DNA from: Salvia splendens
Lineage: Eukaryota; Streptophyta; Magnoliopsida; Lamiales; Lamiaceae
NCBI RefSeq assembly: GCF_004379255.2
Contig: NC_056047.1
Span: 18,056,293 to 18,120,292 of the forward strand
Reading direction: 5' to 3'
DNA: 64,000 nt
Of this stretch, positions 36,361-58,291 are shown piece by piece. The notes under the pieces are model-generated. The model worked only from the letters and a program-made list of their open reading frames with translations, was not told the DNA's origin and ran no database searches. The first letter of the stretch is position 1; each line of letters starts with the position of its first letter. The position numbers and the translations under genes are program-made.

Positions 36361-37619
36361 TCAAATAAGTGAAAATTTGGTTCCAAATGATTAATTGGAA
36401 GAAGAACGATAAATAGAGCAACCTGAATGTTTTGATGTATTTGGCCAAGAGAGACTGATATGCAAACTGGTGAGGACTGTATAAGGGAGTGTTGTAATGA
36501 CACTTGAACGGATAACACGATGTTATCAAATTGGTTCATTATAAACTATTGTTTTAAGTGAGTTACATTAGAACATAAATAAAAGACTTGTTTTAAGTGA
36601 GTTACATTAGAACATAAATAAAAGACTTGTTATTGTGTGTTTATGTAGACAATATGTTGTTTATGGGCAGGAATAACAACCTTATCAAGGACAAAAATGT
36701 GTTGAGGATTTTTTAAATTAAACATATATGTCTAGCCGATGTTAAACAAGTAACATTTTGAAATAGTTGAAGTACACTATTCAACTTTGATTTGTATTTA
36801 CACACGATGTCATCAAGTACTTGAAGGATACTGTGACATGAAGATCTCTGATTCGAGAGACTCATTTCCAACTAGTAGGCAGTATGTGTTAACTGTGGGC
36901 TGCTGCTAAACACTCCCTTAACATATTTGTGTCATCAAATCTTGAACTACACCAACAATTATTGAAAAACTGACCTAGGTCTTCAATGGGATAAACAGCC
37001 GTGACACGCATATTTGGAAACTGGATAATCTCAGGTTCTTGGATACCTTTCAGCATTGTGTGGTTAAACCGGAAGCTATGGGTGCTCAGTGTGTCGCAGG
37101 GGAATATCGAGCATGCCCATTGCCGCCGTATTGAAGTGCATTCTAGTTAAAGGGAAGAGTGACCGTGCACAAAACGGAAAGAAGCTCCCCAGCGCCACTG
37201 GGCTTGCTTGAATATAAAAGAGGGTTCACATATTCAATTGCAGATCCTTTAACTGCTTATGAGAATTCAAAAAAGGAAACCAAACGAAAAGAAAAAAAAG
37301 AAATGGTGATTTTTTAAATTGGAACTATAATATAACTCTTGACTATACATTATCAACTATATAGTATTTGGTATGGTAACCCCATAGAAGCTGGCAAGCT
37401 CCACCCCAATTAATAATCTGTACAATACTCCTATAATTATTTTCCTACCTTTCACTCATTCCCATGGTTCGTCCCGTCCTCCAATGCAGCAAACGAGACA
37501 GGCTCCTCAGCAGCAATGTTGCCACCGCTTGGTCCTAGGGGAGATCAGCAGATTCAGCGATACACAAAACAATGTCATCATCTTGCATCCCAGTTTGTTA
37601 TTCCTTGTTTCTTCAGCAG
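36361..37619. other. INO80 3' flank
   Basis: AT-rich sequence between the MULE and the INO80 stop codon, holding the INO80 3' UTR by position. An exact 39-bp tandem duplication lies at 36551-36628. I see no other gene or element. Confidence 0.5.
36551..36628. repeat. 39-bp tandem duplication
   Basis: GTTTTAAGTGAGTTACATTA and the rest of the 39-nt unit occur at 36551-36589 and 36590-36628, apparently identical. Confidence 0.93.
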
Positions 37620-47434
<9,815 letters not shown>

Positions 47435-47547
47435 GAGCTCTGCCACTAAAATTACGGCGAAGAAACCAGAATCCGGCGACGAGCATTGGCGGCGAAAATT
47501 ATGTGAAGAAGAAGATTGATGGACGAGTGGAAGAGGAGGTGGAGACG

Positions 47548-47559
47548 AACCCTAACCCT
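47548..47559 (-). promoter_or_regulatory. telo-box in the INO80 5' region
   Basis: AGGGTTAGGGTT on the - strand, about 115 bp upstream of the INO80 ATG, followed (downstream) by GTTCGTCTCCACC and preceded by a CT-rich tract. Telo-boxes of this type are common in the 5' regions of growth-related plant genes; its role here is inferred. Confidence 0.55.
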
Positions 47560-47850
47560 ATAGAGAGAAGGGGAGAGTGACGGAGAAGAAGAGAAGAAGC
47601 GGTAGAGAAAGGTGGAGTTGTGAATAGATCCTTTTTCTATCTTCTTCTTAATCAAATTTCCTCTGTTTCAGGAGATGGTTTTTTCTCCTACTTGAATTCA
47701 TAATTACTATTTACTACACTTATCAATATTTTTCACATTTTTAATTTTACAATTTTGACAAAAATTAAAGATTAATTTGTTATTCATTCATTTTTTTAAA
47801 ATTATAGAGAAAAAAAATTAAACGGAACTTTGTTTTTTTGTGAAAAATTA

Positions 47851-48120
47851 CTCCCTCCGTCCTATAGAAATATGAGCGATTGATATAGCACGAGAATTAA
47901 GACAAAATTGGTAAAGTAAGAAATATGAAAATTGTAGTTAAAGTAATGTTAGTGGATAGTGAGACCAATATTATTAGTAATGTTTAATGGTGATATAAGT
48001 TGTAGATAAGTTGATGTATAAGGTAATAAATTGGGATAACTTTCTAAAAATAAAATAAACATATTTTTTGTGTGATGTACGAAAATGGAAAGTGCACATA
48101 TTTTTATGGGACGGATGAAG
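47851..48120. mobile_element. Stowaway-type MITE
   Basis: The left end CTCCCTCCGTCCTATAGAAA follows TA. The right end GGGACGGATGAAG is a decayed inverted copy. About 270 bp, AT-rich, no ORF. This matches the Stowaway family mobilised by mariner-like transposases. It lies about 0.4 kb upstream of the INO80 start codon. Confidence 0.75.
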
Positions 48121-48296
48121 TCTAAAATTAAAAAATGTGAATAATTTTTTTAATTTATTAGACTCAAACTAAATATATAAAATAAAACAAACAAATCTAA
48201 GTGTGAACTAAAAAAGCGTGATGTTTACTAATGGTACTCGATATTGGGTATATAGCATATCATCTTCTGTTCACAACATATATGAAAACGTGACAT

Positions 48297-48497
48297 AAAA
48301 ATTGTAACCAAAACTAGCAAAAGTTTCACAACAATGATGATCAATTTTTACTTCAAAACACGTAAATTCTAATTTGTGTCCAAATTTGACAACCCGTTAG
48401 GCCTCCATCATGTAGGATGTGTTTTTTAGACCATGTTTTGAAGTAAACGTTAATCATCATTGTTTTACCTATAGAACACATTTTTTGCTACAATTTA
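48297..48497. mobile_element. Small inverted-repeat element
   Basis: AAATTGTAACCAAAACTAGC and ACAATGATGATCAATTTTTA recur inverted in the last 65 bp before 48497. The inverted match includes TTTACTTCAAAACA. Its far end coincides with the TTA target of the next element, which therefore probably inserted into it. Confidence 0.55.
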
Positions 48498-50458
48498 GAG
48501 CATCCACAATGGCGGCGAGCGGATCGGCTAGCCGATCTCCGACGCTCGCCGGTTCGCTCGCCGAACCATTGTAACCGGCGAGCTCCATTTCGGCGAAAAA
48601 ATCGGCGAGCGCACGCCGATCCGCTAGCGCTCGCCGATGCGCTCGCCGGTCCGCTCGCCGCCATTGCAGGCTCCAGACATGCGAGCGATTGGCGAGCGAA
48701 ATTTTCTTTTTTTTTAAAAAATTTTCGAAACACTATATATACGCGCTTTGCACTTCATTTTCATTCGCACCACTTGTTTTAACGAGTACTCTCTCTATCT
48801 TAATTTCTGTACAAGATCAACAACGTGAAATGGAGAACAACAACGAAGGTACTCCAATAACGTGCGAGTCTCAAACTCCCCCGGTACCCGTGGGAGGTGT
48901 ATGGGGTCCGATGCCCGGGTACTACAACATGTACCCGTGGCAGCAGATGATGCCCGGGATGGCAGCCGGGAGGAGTATGCCGGGGTGGCCACCCTGTATG
49001 CAGATGATGATGATGCCGGGGTGGGCACCCGGGATGCAGACGATGCACCGGCGATGTAGGGGATGCCCGGGGGGGTGCCGGCGACGCAGGGAACGCCGGG
49101 GGGACAACGTCTATCACCCCAGTTTTGATTTTTTGACTGCTTCTTCGCACACGTCGACCCCAACGGAGGCGCAGTTCACGCAATATGAGACTTTCTCCTT
49201 AGAGGAGTTGAGGTTTGATCTTCTCGGTGTTCCGGAAACTCCCGTTCAAACGGGGGAGTAGGGCGGGGTCGCCCCCCCCCCAAAGAAGAAGGGCAAGGGG
49301 AAGGGCAAGAGGGTCGGCGAGTTGTCGCAGCCGGGTGAGGACGACTGCTCGGTACGGAGGAAGTGGACGGATGCGGAGAACGTCGCGCTGTCCAAGGCGT
49401 GGGTGAGTGTTTGCGATGATCCCCTCACTTCGAACAATCAGAGGATCGTCAACATGTGGGCCAAAATAGCAGCAGCCTACAGGGCATTTTGCCCAGAGGG
49501 GAGGCCGCGCACCGGGGAGGAGTGCCGGAAGGCGTGGGACCGAATCAGGGCTGGGGTCTCCCGATTTTCGGGCTTGTACGCCAACGCCCTCCGCATGCAG
49601 AGCAGTGGCCAAACGGAGGATGACTGCAGGATGATAGCGGAGAAAGCCTTCCCCCAGCCCGCGTTGTATAAGGAGTTTACCTACTAGAACTGCTATGAGG
49701 TGTTGAACGACTCCGAGAAGTTCCGGGCAGGTGTCGACGCTGGCTGGCCGAAGAAGCAACGACTGACCTATTCTGGTGATTACAACGGCAGCAGCGGCGG
49801 TTCCCACGACCTCCCCGAGGGTGCTCAGGAGCTCCGGTCCCCTCCATCGTTTGCTCGTCGAACTCGCCCGGTTGGTCAAAGGCGGGCGCAACAGGAGACG
49901 GAGGGGGGGCTCCGGGGGGTCCCAGGAGGTCCAGTCGGCATCCCCCCTTGGCCAGTCAACAGAGGATCTCAAATTCTTCGCGCGTCAACAAACGCGTGCT
50001 CAGATGGTCAAGATCTTAACCGATTGGAAGACGGCAGAGGACCCCGAGGAGAAGAGCTTTCTTCACGCATTGCTCGTGAGCATGCGAAGGTGGCGACGGG
50101 GGCGACGGAGACGAGAAGTGAGGCGGAGGTCGGGTTTTTTTTAAATAATATATATTTTTTAAATTAATGTATTAATTTTAATGTATTTTTTTTTAAATTA
50201 ATGTATTTTTTTAATGTACTTTTTTTAAATTTAAATAATATTATTGAATTTTCCCGTATCTATGTCGTAAATTTAATTTCGTATTTTGTGTGATTGTCAA
50301 TTATTATTTGTTTTATATAATTAGGAGTGATGTGGCTAGGCTATTTGCTTGTCCTGATGATGTGGCAGGAGGATTTTTAGTGCTGATGATGTGGCAGGAG
50401 GAGTTTGTGGGTGGGCTATGGCTAGACTATGGCTGAGCGAAAACCATTGTGGATGCTC
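48498..50458 (+). mobile_element. PIF/Harbinger element with ORF1 only
   Basis: Ends GAGCATCCACAATGG and its inverse CCATTGTGGATGCTC, flanked by TTA (48495-48497, 50459-50461). 1961 bp. A TATATATACGCGC promoter box lies at about 48735. The only gene is a broken ORF1; there is no DDE transposase, so this is a non-autonomous derivative. The shared layout TATATATACG, CACCACTTGT, ATGGAGAA links it to the 14662-15515 element. Confidence 0.9.
48830..50144 (+). pseudogene. Harbinger ORF1, Myb/SANT-like protein
   Basis: One continuous frame from ATG 48830 runs through TAG at 49259 and TAG at 49685, with a frameshift near 49880. The N-terminal part is Met/Pro/Gly-rich, then there is a Lys/Gly linker and a Myb/SANT-like domain: RRKWTDAENVALSKAWVSV, then RTGEECRKAWDRIRAGVSRF. 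The NAM-associated tail follows: NCYEVLNDSEKF, a basic segment, and LGQSTEDLKFFARQQ. The second TAG stands where relatives have Trp in Y-W-x-C-Y, so TGG to TAG is likely. In the family ORF1 acts with the transposase on the element ends. Confidence 0.88.
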
Positions 50459-50461
50459 TTA

Positions 50462-50621
50462 CCAATGGCTCCTCTTGCACGCCTCAACTGCCCCATGTCA
50501 TCGTCGTCATTAATTCGACTTCTTCCATTTTACAAGCGTTGTTTTAAAAACTTAATCGCTCCAACTAGTTTAACCATTCAGCCACAAAATGAAGCTTTGT
50601 TTTATTCAATTCTTTTCTGTA
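50462..50621. other. Unassigned junction sequence
   Basis: 160 bp between the Harbinger element and the point where homology to the Athila LTR becomes clear. The last 20 bp resemble the LTR weakly. I cannot assign the rest. Confidence 0.4.
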
Positions 50622-51669
50622 TTTAATGCAAGTTTAATTTTCTGTCATGTCGTTGATGTTGATTTCTGATTTCCTTTCTGTGATTATCTGGAGTTTGAGT
50701 TAGTTTACTTGTGTTGGATGCGTTTCGCAATTGTTCACTCAATCTGTGCAGAGTAATGGCTGGATCGGGTTGATCAGAGTTTGTTGTTGGTTGAATCGGA
50801 GGTTTGAATTTGGTGTTGTAGCTGAGTTGAGTGGAATCGTTTGAATTCGGTGTTGATCGGTTTAGATTTGTTAGATCGGAAGTTATGGAGTTGATTGAGG
50901 TTGTTGTTTGGTTCGGATCGCTTGGATCCGGAGTGGATTAAGCATTCGACGTGAATCCGAGCAGAGTTGGTTTAAATTTATGCCTAGCCTTCGTGTTTTC
51001 ATTTCATTCCGTCGAGTATATGTAGATCATTGTTATTTCCGGTTTGTTGCAGGTTTCCGACGACCCAACTTTTATATTATGTTCGAATCTAGATATGTGC
51101 TCTGTTTTCTTCATCTTCGTTTTTGATTCAGTTAAAAAATGCAAGTCGTTGTTAGTTAGAGTTTCAGTTTGTTATTTGCAACCTTTCTGCCGTACTTGCT
51201 AATTCTGGAATTATGGTCCCCACTGTTATATGCTTCCTGTCTGGTTCTATTAGGTAGCCGTTTACACGGTCTAGGAAAGGAATTTAATATCCCGTAGTCT
51301 TGATGATGTTTGATCTCAGCATGTTTACAGTTTCCTAGGTCTAGTGTTTACATTTCTTGCCTAGGTCTAGTAGTAGTTATACCTCAACCCAGTTTGCGTG
51401 GCAGCAGCCGCCTTTGTCAAGAGTCTCTAAACGCTTTCTTACGTGTCCATCTTCGTGGGATCGACCCCTGCTTCTCTATACTAATCTATAGTATTCGGGT
51501 TGAGGGATCTTTGAAGGGGAGTTTTGTGTGTATAACGACAGAGTATTCCGTGTTCCATTGAGTTCCTAGACCAAGTGATCTAGTGGATTCATAGGACTTG
51601 GTATCTCGACCTAGCATAGCACATCGCATTTTCACAACACGAACACACATCTTTCTCTCTCTCCCTTCA
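50622..51669 (+). repeat. Truncated 5' LTR
   Basis: It matches the last 1048 bp of the 3' LTR (62791-63838) with no length difference and few substitutions. The first 545 bp, including the TATA box, are missing. Confidence 0.92.
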
Positions 51670-51671
51670 AA

Positions 51672-51689
51672 TGGCGCAGTTGCCGGGGA
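51672..51689 (+). other. Primer binding site, tRNA-Asp type (one mismatch)
   Basis: TGGCGCAGTTGCCGGGGA. It differs at one base from the perfect site at 63841, where the same position is C. Confidence 0.85.
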
Positions 51690-51771
51690 TGGATGTCGTA
51701 ATTTGTGATTGTGTTTAGAGGATTTTGGCGTACATAGTTCTTAATTTTTCTTTTTCTTTTATTTCTAGTTT

Positions 51772-53844
51772 ATGAGCAGGGGCTCATGGCTTGGATACTG
51801 TGGTAACTCATCTGAGTGGAGGAACGATCAGTTTATTGGGCAAGTTAAGAACACAGCATCTACGGTCACCACCAGATCGGGATTATCTATGGGAGATCCA
51901 TTTCCGTTTGATTCGGAAAGTGAAGAGGATTGGAACTCGTCAGGAATGGAGGATCGTAAATCATCTTCGGAAACAAGTACAGAGGAGGAAGAAACAGGGG
52001 ACATGGCGAACATAATCGATCCAGATCCAGAGATCGGCTCGCTTACTGCTCATCTAGATGAAGAGCCAGCTCAAGCTATAGTGCTGAATCCGCGACAGAG
52101 GTCCATTGAGATAAAGACAAACGTGCTCGGCATCCTACCCACATTCTCTGGGCGAAGGAATGAGTGTCCGTATGAGTTTTTGAATGAATTCAGTAAATTG
52201 TGTGGCATATAGAAAAGGCCGAATGAGGCGACTGAGGAGGATTATCGCATGCGTGCGATTCCGTTTGCCTTGAAGGGGGAAGCCAACACATGGTTATTGA
52301 GGTTGCCCCCGGATTCTATCCGCACATGGAGGGACTTCAAGTTGAAATTCTTTGATTATTTCTTCCCGTCCAACAAGACGAATGCGCTGAAAAAGGAAAT
52401 ATTAGAGTCTAAGCAGGATTACGACGAATCTTTGAGTCAGTATTGGTCGATATTCAAGGGGTTGTTGGATGTATGCCCGAATCACCGAATGATAGAGGCA
52501 GAGACCTACTCTCTGTTTTACGAAGGGGCGACCCCTGAGTCTAAGGACTTAATGAATTCCTCGAGTGGGGGGAATTTCACCAGGAAAAAAGGAAGTGAAG
52601 CAAGAGAGATTCTGGGGAAGTTGATAGACGCTAAGAAGGCATATGATAACCCCAGAAATGCAGTTAGGAGAGGATCGGTAAATGCTATGAGAGAGCAAGA
52701 AGATGATAAAGTAGAAGCAAGGATCGACAGGCTCGAGAAAGCTCTTTTGAACGCTATTGAAAAGACAAATCCACTAGGTTCACAAGGAAAGGAGAAATTT
52801 CCTGGTCCAGGAGATAATCAAGTTCAGCAATATTACGGGACCCAGGAAGGAGATTATCAGGCCCAAGTCAATGCAATGGGAAGTTGGAATCCCGATGGGA
52901 GCTGGAACCTAGGGAGACAGAGAGATGCACCCTGGAGGAACCATCTCAATTTCAGATGGACTGACAACGAACAGAACCAGCCAACACCACAACAGAATTT
53001 GCAGTTTGCACCTCAGCCCGAGAGACAAGGTAACTGGTTAGGGAGAAACCAAGAAGGGCAGGGCAATTGGATCAATCGGAACCAAGGAGACCACTCTAGC
53101 TGGGGAAACAGAAACCAGAATAATCAAGGGAACTCCTATGTACCACCGCACCAGAGGAATTTTCAAAAGAATTACCAAGGTCAAGGAAACGCTCGTCAGA
53201 ATCAAGTGAGTGGACCGACTCTGAGTATAGGGCCAGGGCACAGTCAGCCCCCGAAGCCACCAAAGAGTATCGACGATATGGTACACGACCTCGTCAGTTC
53301 CCAGCAGCATATGCAGAACAACTTGCAATCGAACAATGGCGTAGTGCACAAGCTTCAAGATGCTCAACAGGAGCAAAAGACAGCAATGGATATGCTGGCA
53401 AAGCAATTGTCACAGATAGCCACTTCCTTGAGCGAGATGAGGGGAAATGAAGGCAAGATTCCCGCCTCAGTATGGCCACCTGTTAGAGCTAATATAAGTC
53501 AAATTACCCTGAGATCCGGGAAAGGATATGAAGGGCCGGTGGTAAGAACGAAGGAGGCGACAGACCCCAAGGAGGGCATGGAGGAAGAAGATACAATTCC
53601 TAGACCCAGACAATTGAAGGGAGATTGTCCCTTGGTTAAAGATGACCTTAAGGCAGGAGATTTGGAGAGACCATTGCCTAGACCAATTGAACCATTCTTC
53701 CTCGATCCAGAGCCGGAGTTGGGAAGTGAGGCAATAGGAAAAGAAACTGGAGAGTTATCAGCTGAAAGTTCTATAGGAGCGGGGAAGCGACTGAAACCCT
53801 TCCCAAGCCGGGGGAAGCCAAAAAGAAGAAGGAAGAGCCGGTAG
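51772..53844 (+). pseudogene. Athila gag
   Basis: It starts MSRGSWLGYCGNSSEW. The retrotransposon gag domain follows (WLLRLPPDSIRTWRDFKLKF, YFFPSNKTNALKKEI). Then comes a long Asn/Gln/Gly-rich region with repeated NWxxRNQ units, and a helical segment (LQDAQQEQKTAMDMLAKQLS). There is no CCHC zinc knuckle. TAG at 52210 interrupts the frame (probably CAG to TAG in GI-Q-KRPNE). Near 53810, in a GGGGG run, the frame shifts, so the link to pol (EEPVDFMDIFGKL) is lost. Gag would form the virus-like particle. Confidence 0.9.
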
Positions 53845-56800
53845 ACTTCATGGATATTTTTGGGAAGTTGGAAATCAATCTACCGTTCTTACAGGCTCTG
53901 AAATTGCCAGTATTTAGCAAATTCATCAAGGAATTTATAGCTGGGAAGGCTAGACCCAGTGGAAAAATTTTGATAGGTGAGAACGTCTCCGCTGTGATTC
54001 AGAAGAGGAAGATGCCTTCGAAATGCAATGACCCAGGCATGTTTACCTTGCCCATCTCTATTGGTGATGTTAAAATCGAACATGCTATGTGTGACCTAGG
54101 TGCGTCAATAAATGTGTTACCACTTTCCATATACAAGAAATTAGTGGGGGTAAGCATGGTGGACACGAAAGTTGTGATCCAACTAGCGGATAGGTCGTGT
54201 ATCTGCCCTGAAGGAGTGCTTGAGAATGTGATAGTCAGAGTACATGATTTCTTGTACCCAGCTGATTTTCATGTGATAAAGATGAGTGACAATGAGTCTG
54301 CAGAGTCAGGCGGAGTACTTCTAGGGAGACCTTTTCTTCGCACAGCCAAGACCATAATTGATGTTTTTGATGGAACTATATGCCTTGACTACAATGGGGA
54401 AAAGTATACATTCAACATAGACGAGGCGATGAAGAAACCCCTTGATATGGAAAATTTGCATGCTATAGATGTCATTAACCTCCTGGTCCAGGAATATCTG
54501 GAGATAGAATTAATGCAGGTACAGATCAAGAATTCCGAGATGAGTCATGCCATTGATAGAGAAGTAGCCAGTTGGTGTGAAGCCATGAAAACGAGTGAAT
54601 TATCAGATGAAGGGCTAGCTGAAGCAATTCTGGAATTCTGTGCAAAACCCGTACTAATGACTACCGAAACAACAGAAAAAAATCCCCTGCCCCAAAAAAA
54701 AACATCCCAAAGAAAGAACTAAAAACACTTCCACCGGGCATCAAGTATGCTTATCTAGGGGGGAATGAAACCTTCCTTGTGATTATTAATAGCAGTTTGA
54801 CCGGAGGACAAGAAGAGGAACTGCTAGAGGTGATCCGGAGAAACAAGAAAGCTATTGGATGGACTCTCTCTGACCTAGTAGGAATTAGTCCAGATTTGTG
54901 CATGCATCACATCCACTTGGAGGAAGGAGCAAAAGACTGCAGGGACCCACAACGTAAGCTTAATCCGAATATGAGAGAGGAAGTCCTGAAAGAAGTCTTG
55001 AAGTTACTCTCCTTGGGAATTATCTACTCTATCCCGGACACTGAGTGCGTCAGCCCGGTTCACATGGTACCAAAAAAATCAGGGATTCAGGTTGTCAAGA
55101 ATGACAAGAATGAATTGGTTCCCACTGGACTTGTTACTGGGTGGAGGATGTGTATTGATTATAGAAAGCTGAACGAAGCGACAAGAAAAGATCATTTCCC
55201 GCTTCCATTCATTGATCAGATGCTGGAGAGGCTGGCAGGAAAACAATATTTCTGTTTCCTAGACGGATACAGTGGATACTTCCAAATCTATGTGGATCCC
55301 GAGGACCAGGAGAAGACTACATTCACGTGTCCCTTCAGAACGTATGCTTATAGAAGGATGCCGTTCGGTCTGTGTAATGCGCCAGGCACTTTTCAACGGT
55401 GCATGATGAGTATTTTCTCGGATCTACTGGAGGACTGCATCAAGATTTTCATGGATGACTTCACGGTGTATGGAAATTCTTTTGACTCCTATTTGGTAAG
55501 TTTGGATGTAGTGTTGAGGAGGTGCCAGGAAAACCTTTGGTCCTTAATTTTGAGAAATGCCACTTTATGGTCCCTGAAGGAATTGTCCTAGGGCACGTAG
55601 TCTCGGAGCGGAGAATACATGTGGATCGAGCAAAGGTAGATGTGATCTCAAAATTGCCACACCCGACGAATCAGAAAGAGGTGAGATGATTCCTATGGCA
55701 TGCGGGCTTCTATAGAAGATTCATTAAGGATTTCGCTAAGATTGCTCAACCGCTTACTCATTTGTTGCATAATGAAGTGGAATTCGTTTTTGATGAAGAG
55801 TGCAAGAAGGCCTTTCAGCTACTGAAGGATAAACTGGTTTCTGCTCCCATTATTAGAGCGCCCGACTGGAATCTACCCTTTGAAATCATGTGTGACGCAA
55901 GCGACTATGCAGTGGGGGCGATGCTAGGTCAAAGAGTTGATGGGAAAAGCTATGTGATTTTTTATGCGTGGAAAACGCTTAATCAAGCCCAGAAGAACTA
56001 AGACACCACTGAAAAGAAAATGCTGGCGGTAGTATACTCATTTGAGAAGTTTCGCCCGTACTTGCTGGGATCGAAGGTGATCGTTTTCACGGACCACGCA
56101 GCTATTAAGTACCTGCTGGCGAAGAAGGAGTCCAAGCTTAGATTAATCCGTTGGGTGTTACTGCTACAAGAATTTGATTGAGAGGTTAAAGACAAGAAAG
56201 GAACTGAGAACAAGGTTGCTGACCACCTGAGTCGTATTTTCCAGGGGGAGACCGAGGAAGCAATCCCAGATGCATTTCCCGAGGAACATTTGCACCATAT
56301 GGAAGAATTTCCTAGACCTATCAGCTGGGAGGAGATTGTGGCGTTAATAGGTCCAGGGGATGCCGAAAAAGGGAAATGCCGGATAAATGCTGAGCCGTGG
56401 TTCGCAGACCTAGCAAATTACTTGGTCACTAAAGAGGTGCCCAGTTCACAAGAAATTTCCCGAGCTCAGAAGATGAAACTGAAAAGTGAAGCCAAGTACT
56501 ACTTTTGGGACGACCCGTATCTATGGAGAATGGGAGTCGACCAGGTAATTAGAAGGTGTATTCCAGAATGGGAACAGAGATATGTGCTCAATCACTGCTA
56601 TGCCCTAGCGTGTGGAGGTCACTTTGGACCTAGGAAGACCGCGAGGAAAGTGTTGGACAGTGGTTTTTACTGGCTTACATTGAATAAGGATGCTTTCGAA
56701 TTTTGTCAAAATTGTGAAAGATGTCAACAGACAGGGGGAATTTCCAAGAGAGACGAAATGCCGCAAGTCCCTATGATTGTTTGTGAGATCTTCGATGTAT

Positions 56801-57701
56801 GGGGAATGGATTTCATGGGGCCATTTCCTTCTTCATACGGAAACACATATATCCTTGTGGCGGTGGATTATGTGTCGAAATGGATAGAGGCCAAGGCTAC
56901 TACCTCTTGTGAGGCCGGTGAGGTGGCAAAATTTCTAAAGTCTAATCTTTTTGGAAGGTATGGAGTGCCTAGGGATGTTATTTCGGATCAAGGAACTCAC
57001 TTCCGGAACCGAACGATTGAAGCTTTGATGAAAAAATATGGAGTCCACCACAGGTTGTCCACACCATATCATCCTCAGTCTAACGGTCAGGCGGAAATAT
57101 CAAATAGAGAGATCAAAGCAATACTAGAGAAGACGGTGAATCCGTCAAGGAAAGACTGGAGTAAGAGGCTTGACGACGCACTATGGGCTTACAGAACAGC
57201 ATATAAAACGCCCATTGGGATGTCTCCTTACAGGTTAGTGTTTGGCAAAATGTGCCACTTGCCGGGACTGGAGCACAAGGCATACTGGGCGGTCAAGGAG
57301 ATTAACATGAATCCTCAAGCTTGTGAGGGAGAGAGGAAATTGCAGCTCCAGGAGTTGGAAAAATTGAAGCTTGAGTCTTACAAGTCAACGATGTGGTATA
57401 AGGAGAAGACTAAGCTTTGGCATGATAAGAATCTCCGGACCAAGAAACTACAAGTTGGGCAGAAAGTTCTCCTGTTCCAATCCAGGCTTAAGCTGATGCC
57501 TGGAAAGCTAAAATCCAAGTGGATCGGCCCATATACTATAGTTGGCCTTCGCGCAAATGGAGCAGTGGAGATCCAAGGAGGCACCTCGAATTCTGTGTCT
57601 TTCCTCCTCAATGGTCATCGGGTGAAGGTATTCAGGGATAACTCGGAGCTGTGCGTAGTGTATGAAGTACCTCTACGCGCACTCCCTGATATCGCCTAAC
57701 C
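53829..57701 (+). pseudogene. Athila pol: protease, RT, RNase H, integrase
   Basis: Protease with CDLGASINVLP (near 54090). RT with WRMCIDYRKLNEAT, FLDGYSGYFQI, RMPFGLCNAPGTFQ and the catalytic FMDDF (near 55450). RNase H with CDASDYAVGA (near 55890). The integrase has an HHCC finger ([11 protein letters not shown] ... CQNCERCQ) and the DDE core: Asp in WGMDFMGPF (near 56805), Asp in ISDQGTHF, and Glu in [12 protein letters not shown]. Lesions: a stop at 54720 ahead of RT, a frameshift near 55540, TGA at 55687 (EVR-R-FL), TAA near 56000 (QKN-Y-TT), and TGA near 56178 (EFD-W-EV). The integrase half (56290-57699) is still open. Confidence 0.93.
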
Positions 57702-58291
57702 AGTCTAGGAAGGAAGTGTTCTTGGAGAAATCCTGAGTCAAGTAAATTGAGAAGTTTTTTATCCATACCCTGACCCGGGGAATCTCAAGAATACTTGAAA
57801 GAAAGTGTAAATATTTAATCGCTTTTCTATAAACAAGAAAACCCAAAACAAAGTAAAAAATAATAATCTTCCAAATATATTTTCGAAATACCAGACTCCG
57901 AAGGCAACTTGAGTTATCATTTGTTAGATCCTTGATCTAGGAATCTGGTGTTTCAATTTCGTTTTTCTTTTATTCTAAGTGTGGAATTGCAGAGAGCATT
58001 TACATGGGGTAGGGAATTGAGGAAAAATTTTGGAGGGAGGTGGCGCCGGTTCGAATTTCAAATGATGACTTTATGGGGAGACGTACGGTTGCTCGCTCAT
58101 GCCTGCAAACCGCCTGCAAAACCGTCCCAGTCCATACCTACCGGCTATTTCCGTGCTTTTACTTTTATTTTCCATTTCATATGCGCTCTCTATCTAAAAA
58201 AAACACTCTCTCTCGCAATTTCCATTTTTTTACTAACCCTAATCGGAGTATTTTTCTTCCGAGTTCTTGAGAAAATTTCTAGATCCCAACT
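57702..58291 (+). other. Spacer between pol and ORF3
   Basis: Non-coding, about 590 bp, with no open frame that looks like protein. It may contain the splice acceptor for an ORF3 mRNA, which I cannot place. Confidence 0.5.

Noticed and set aside
53038..53406. Open frame on the - strand of gag
   Set aside because: Shadow of the Asn/Gln-rich gag region. No domain and no sign of a promoter.
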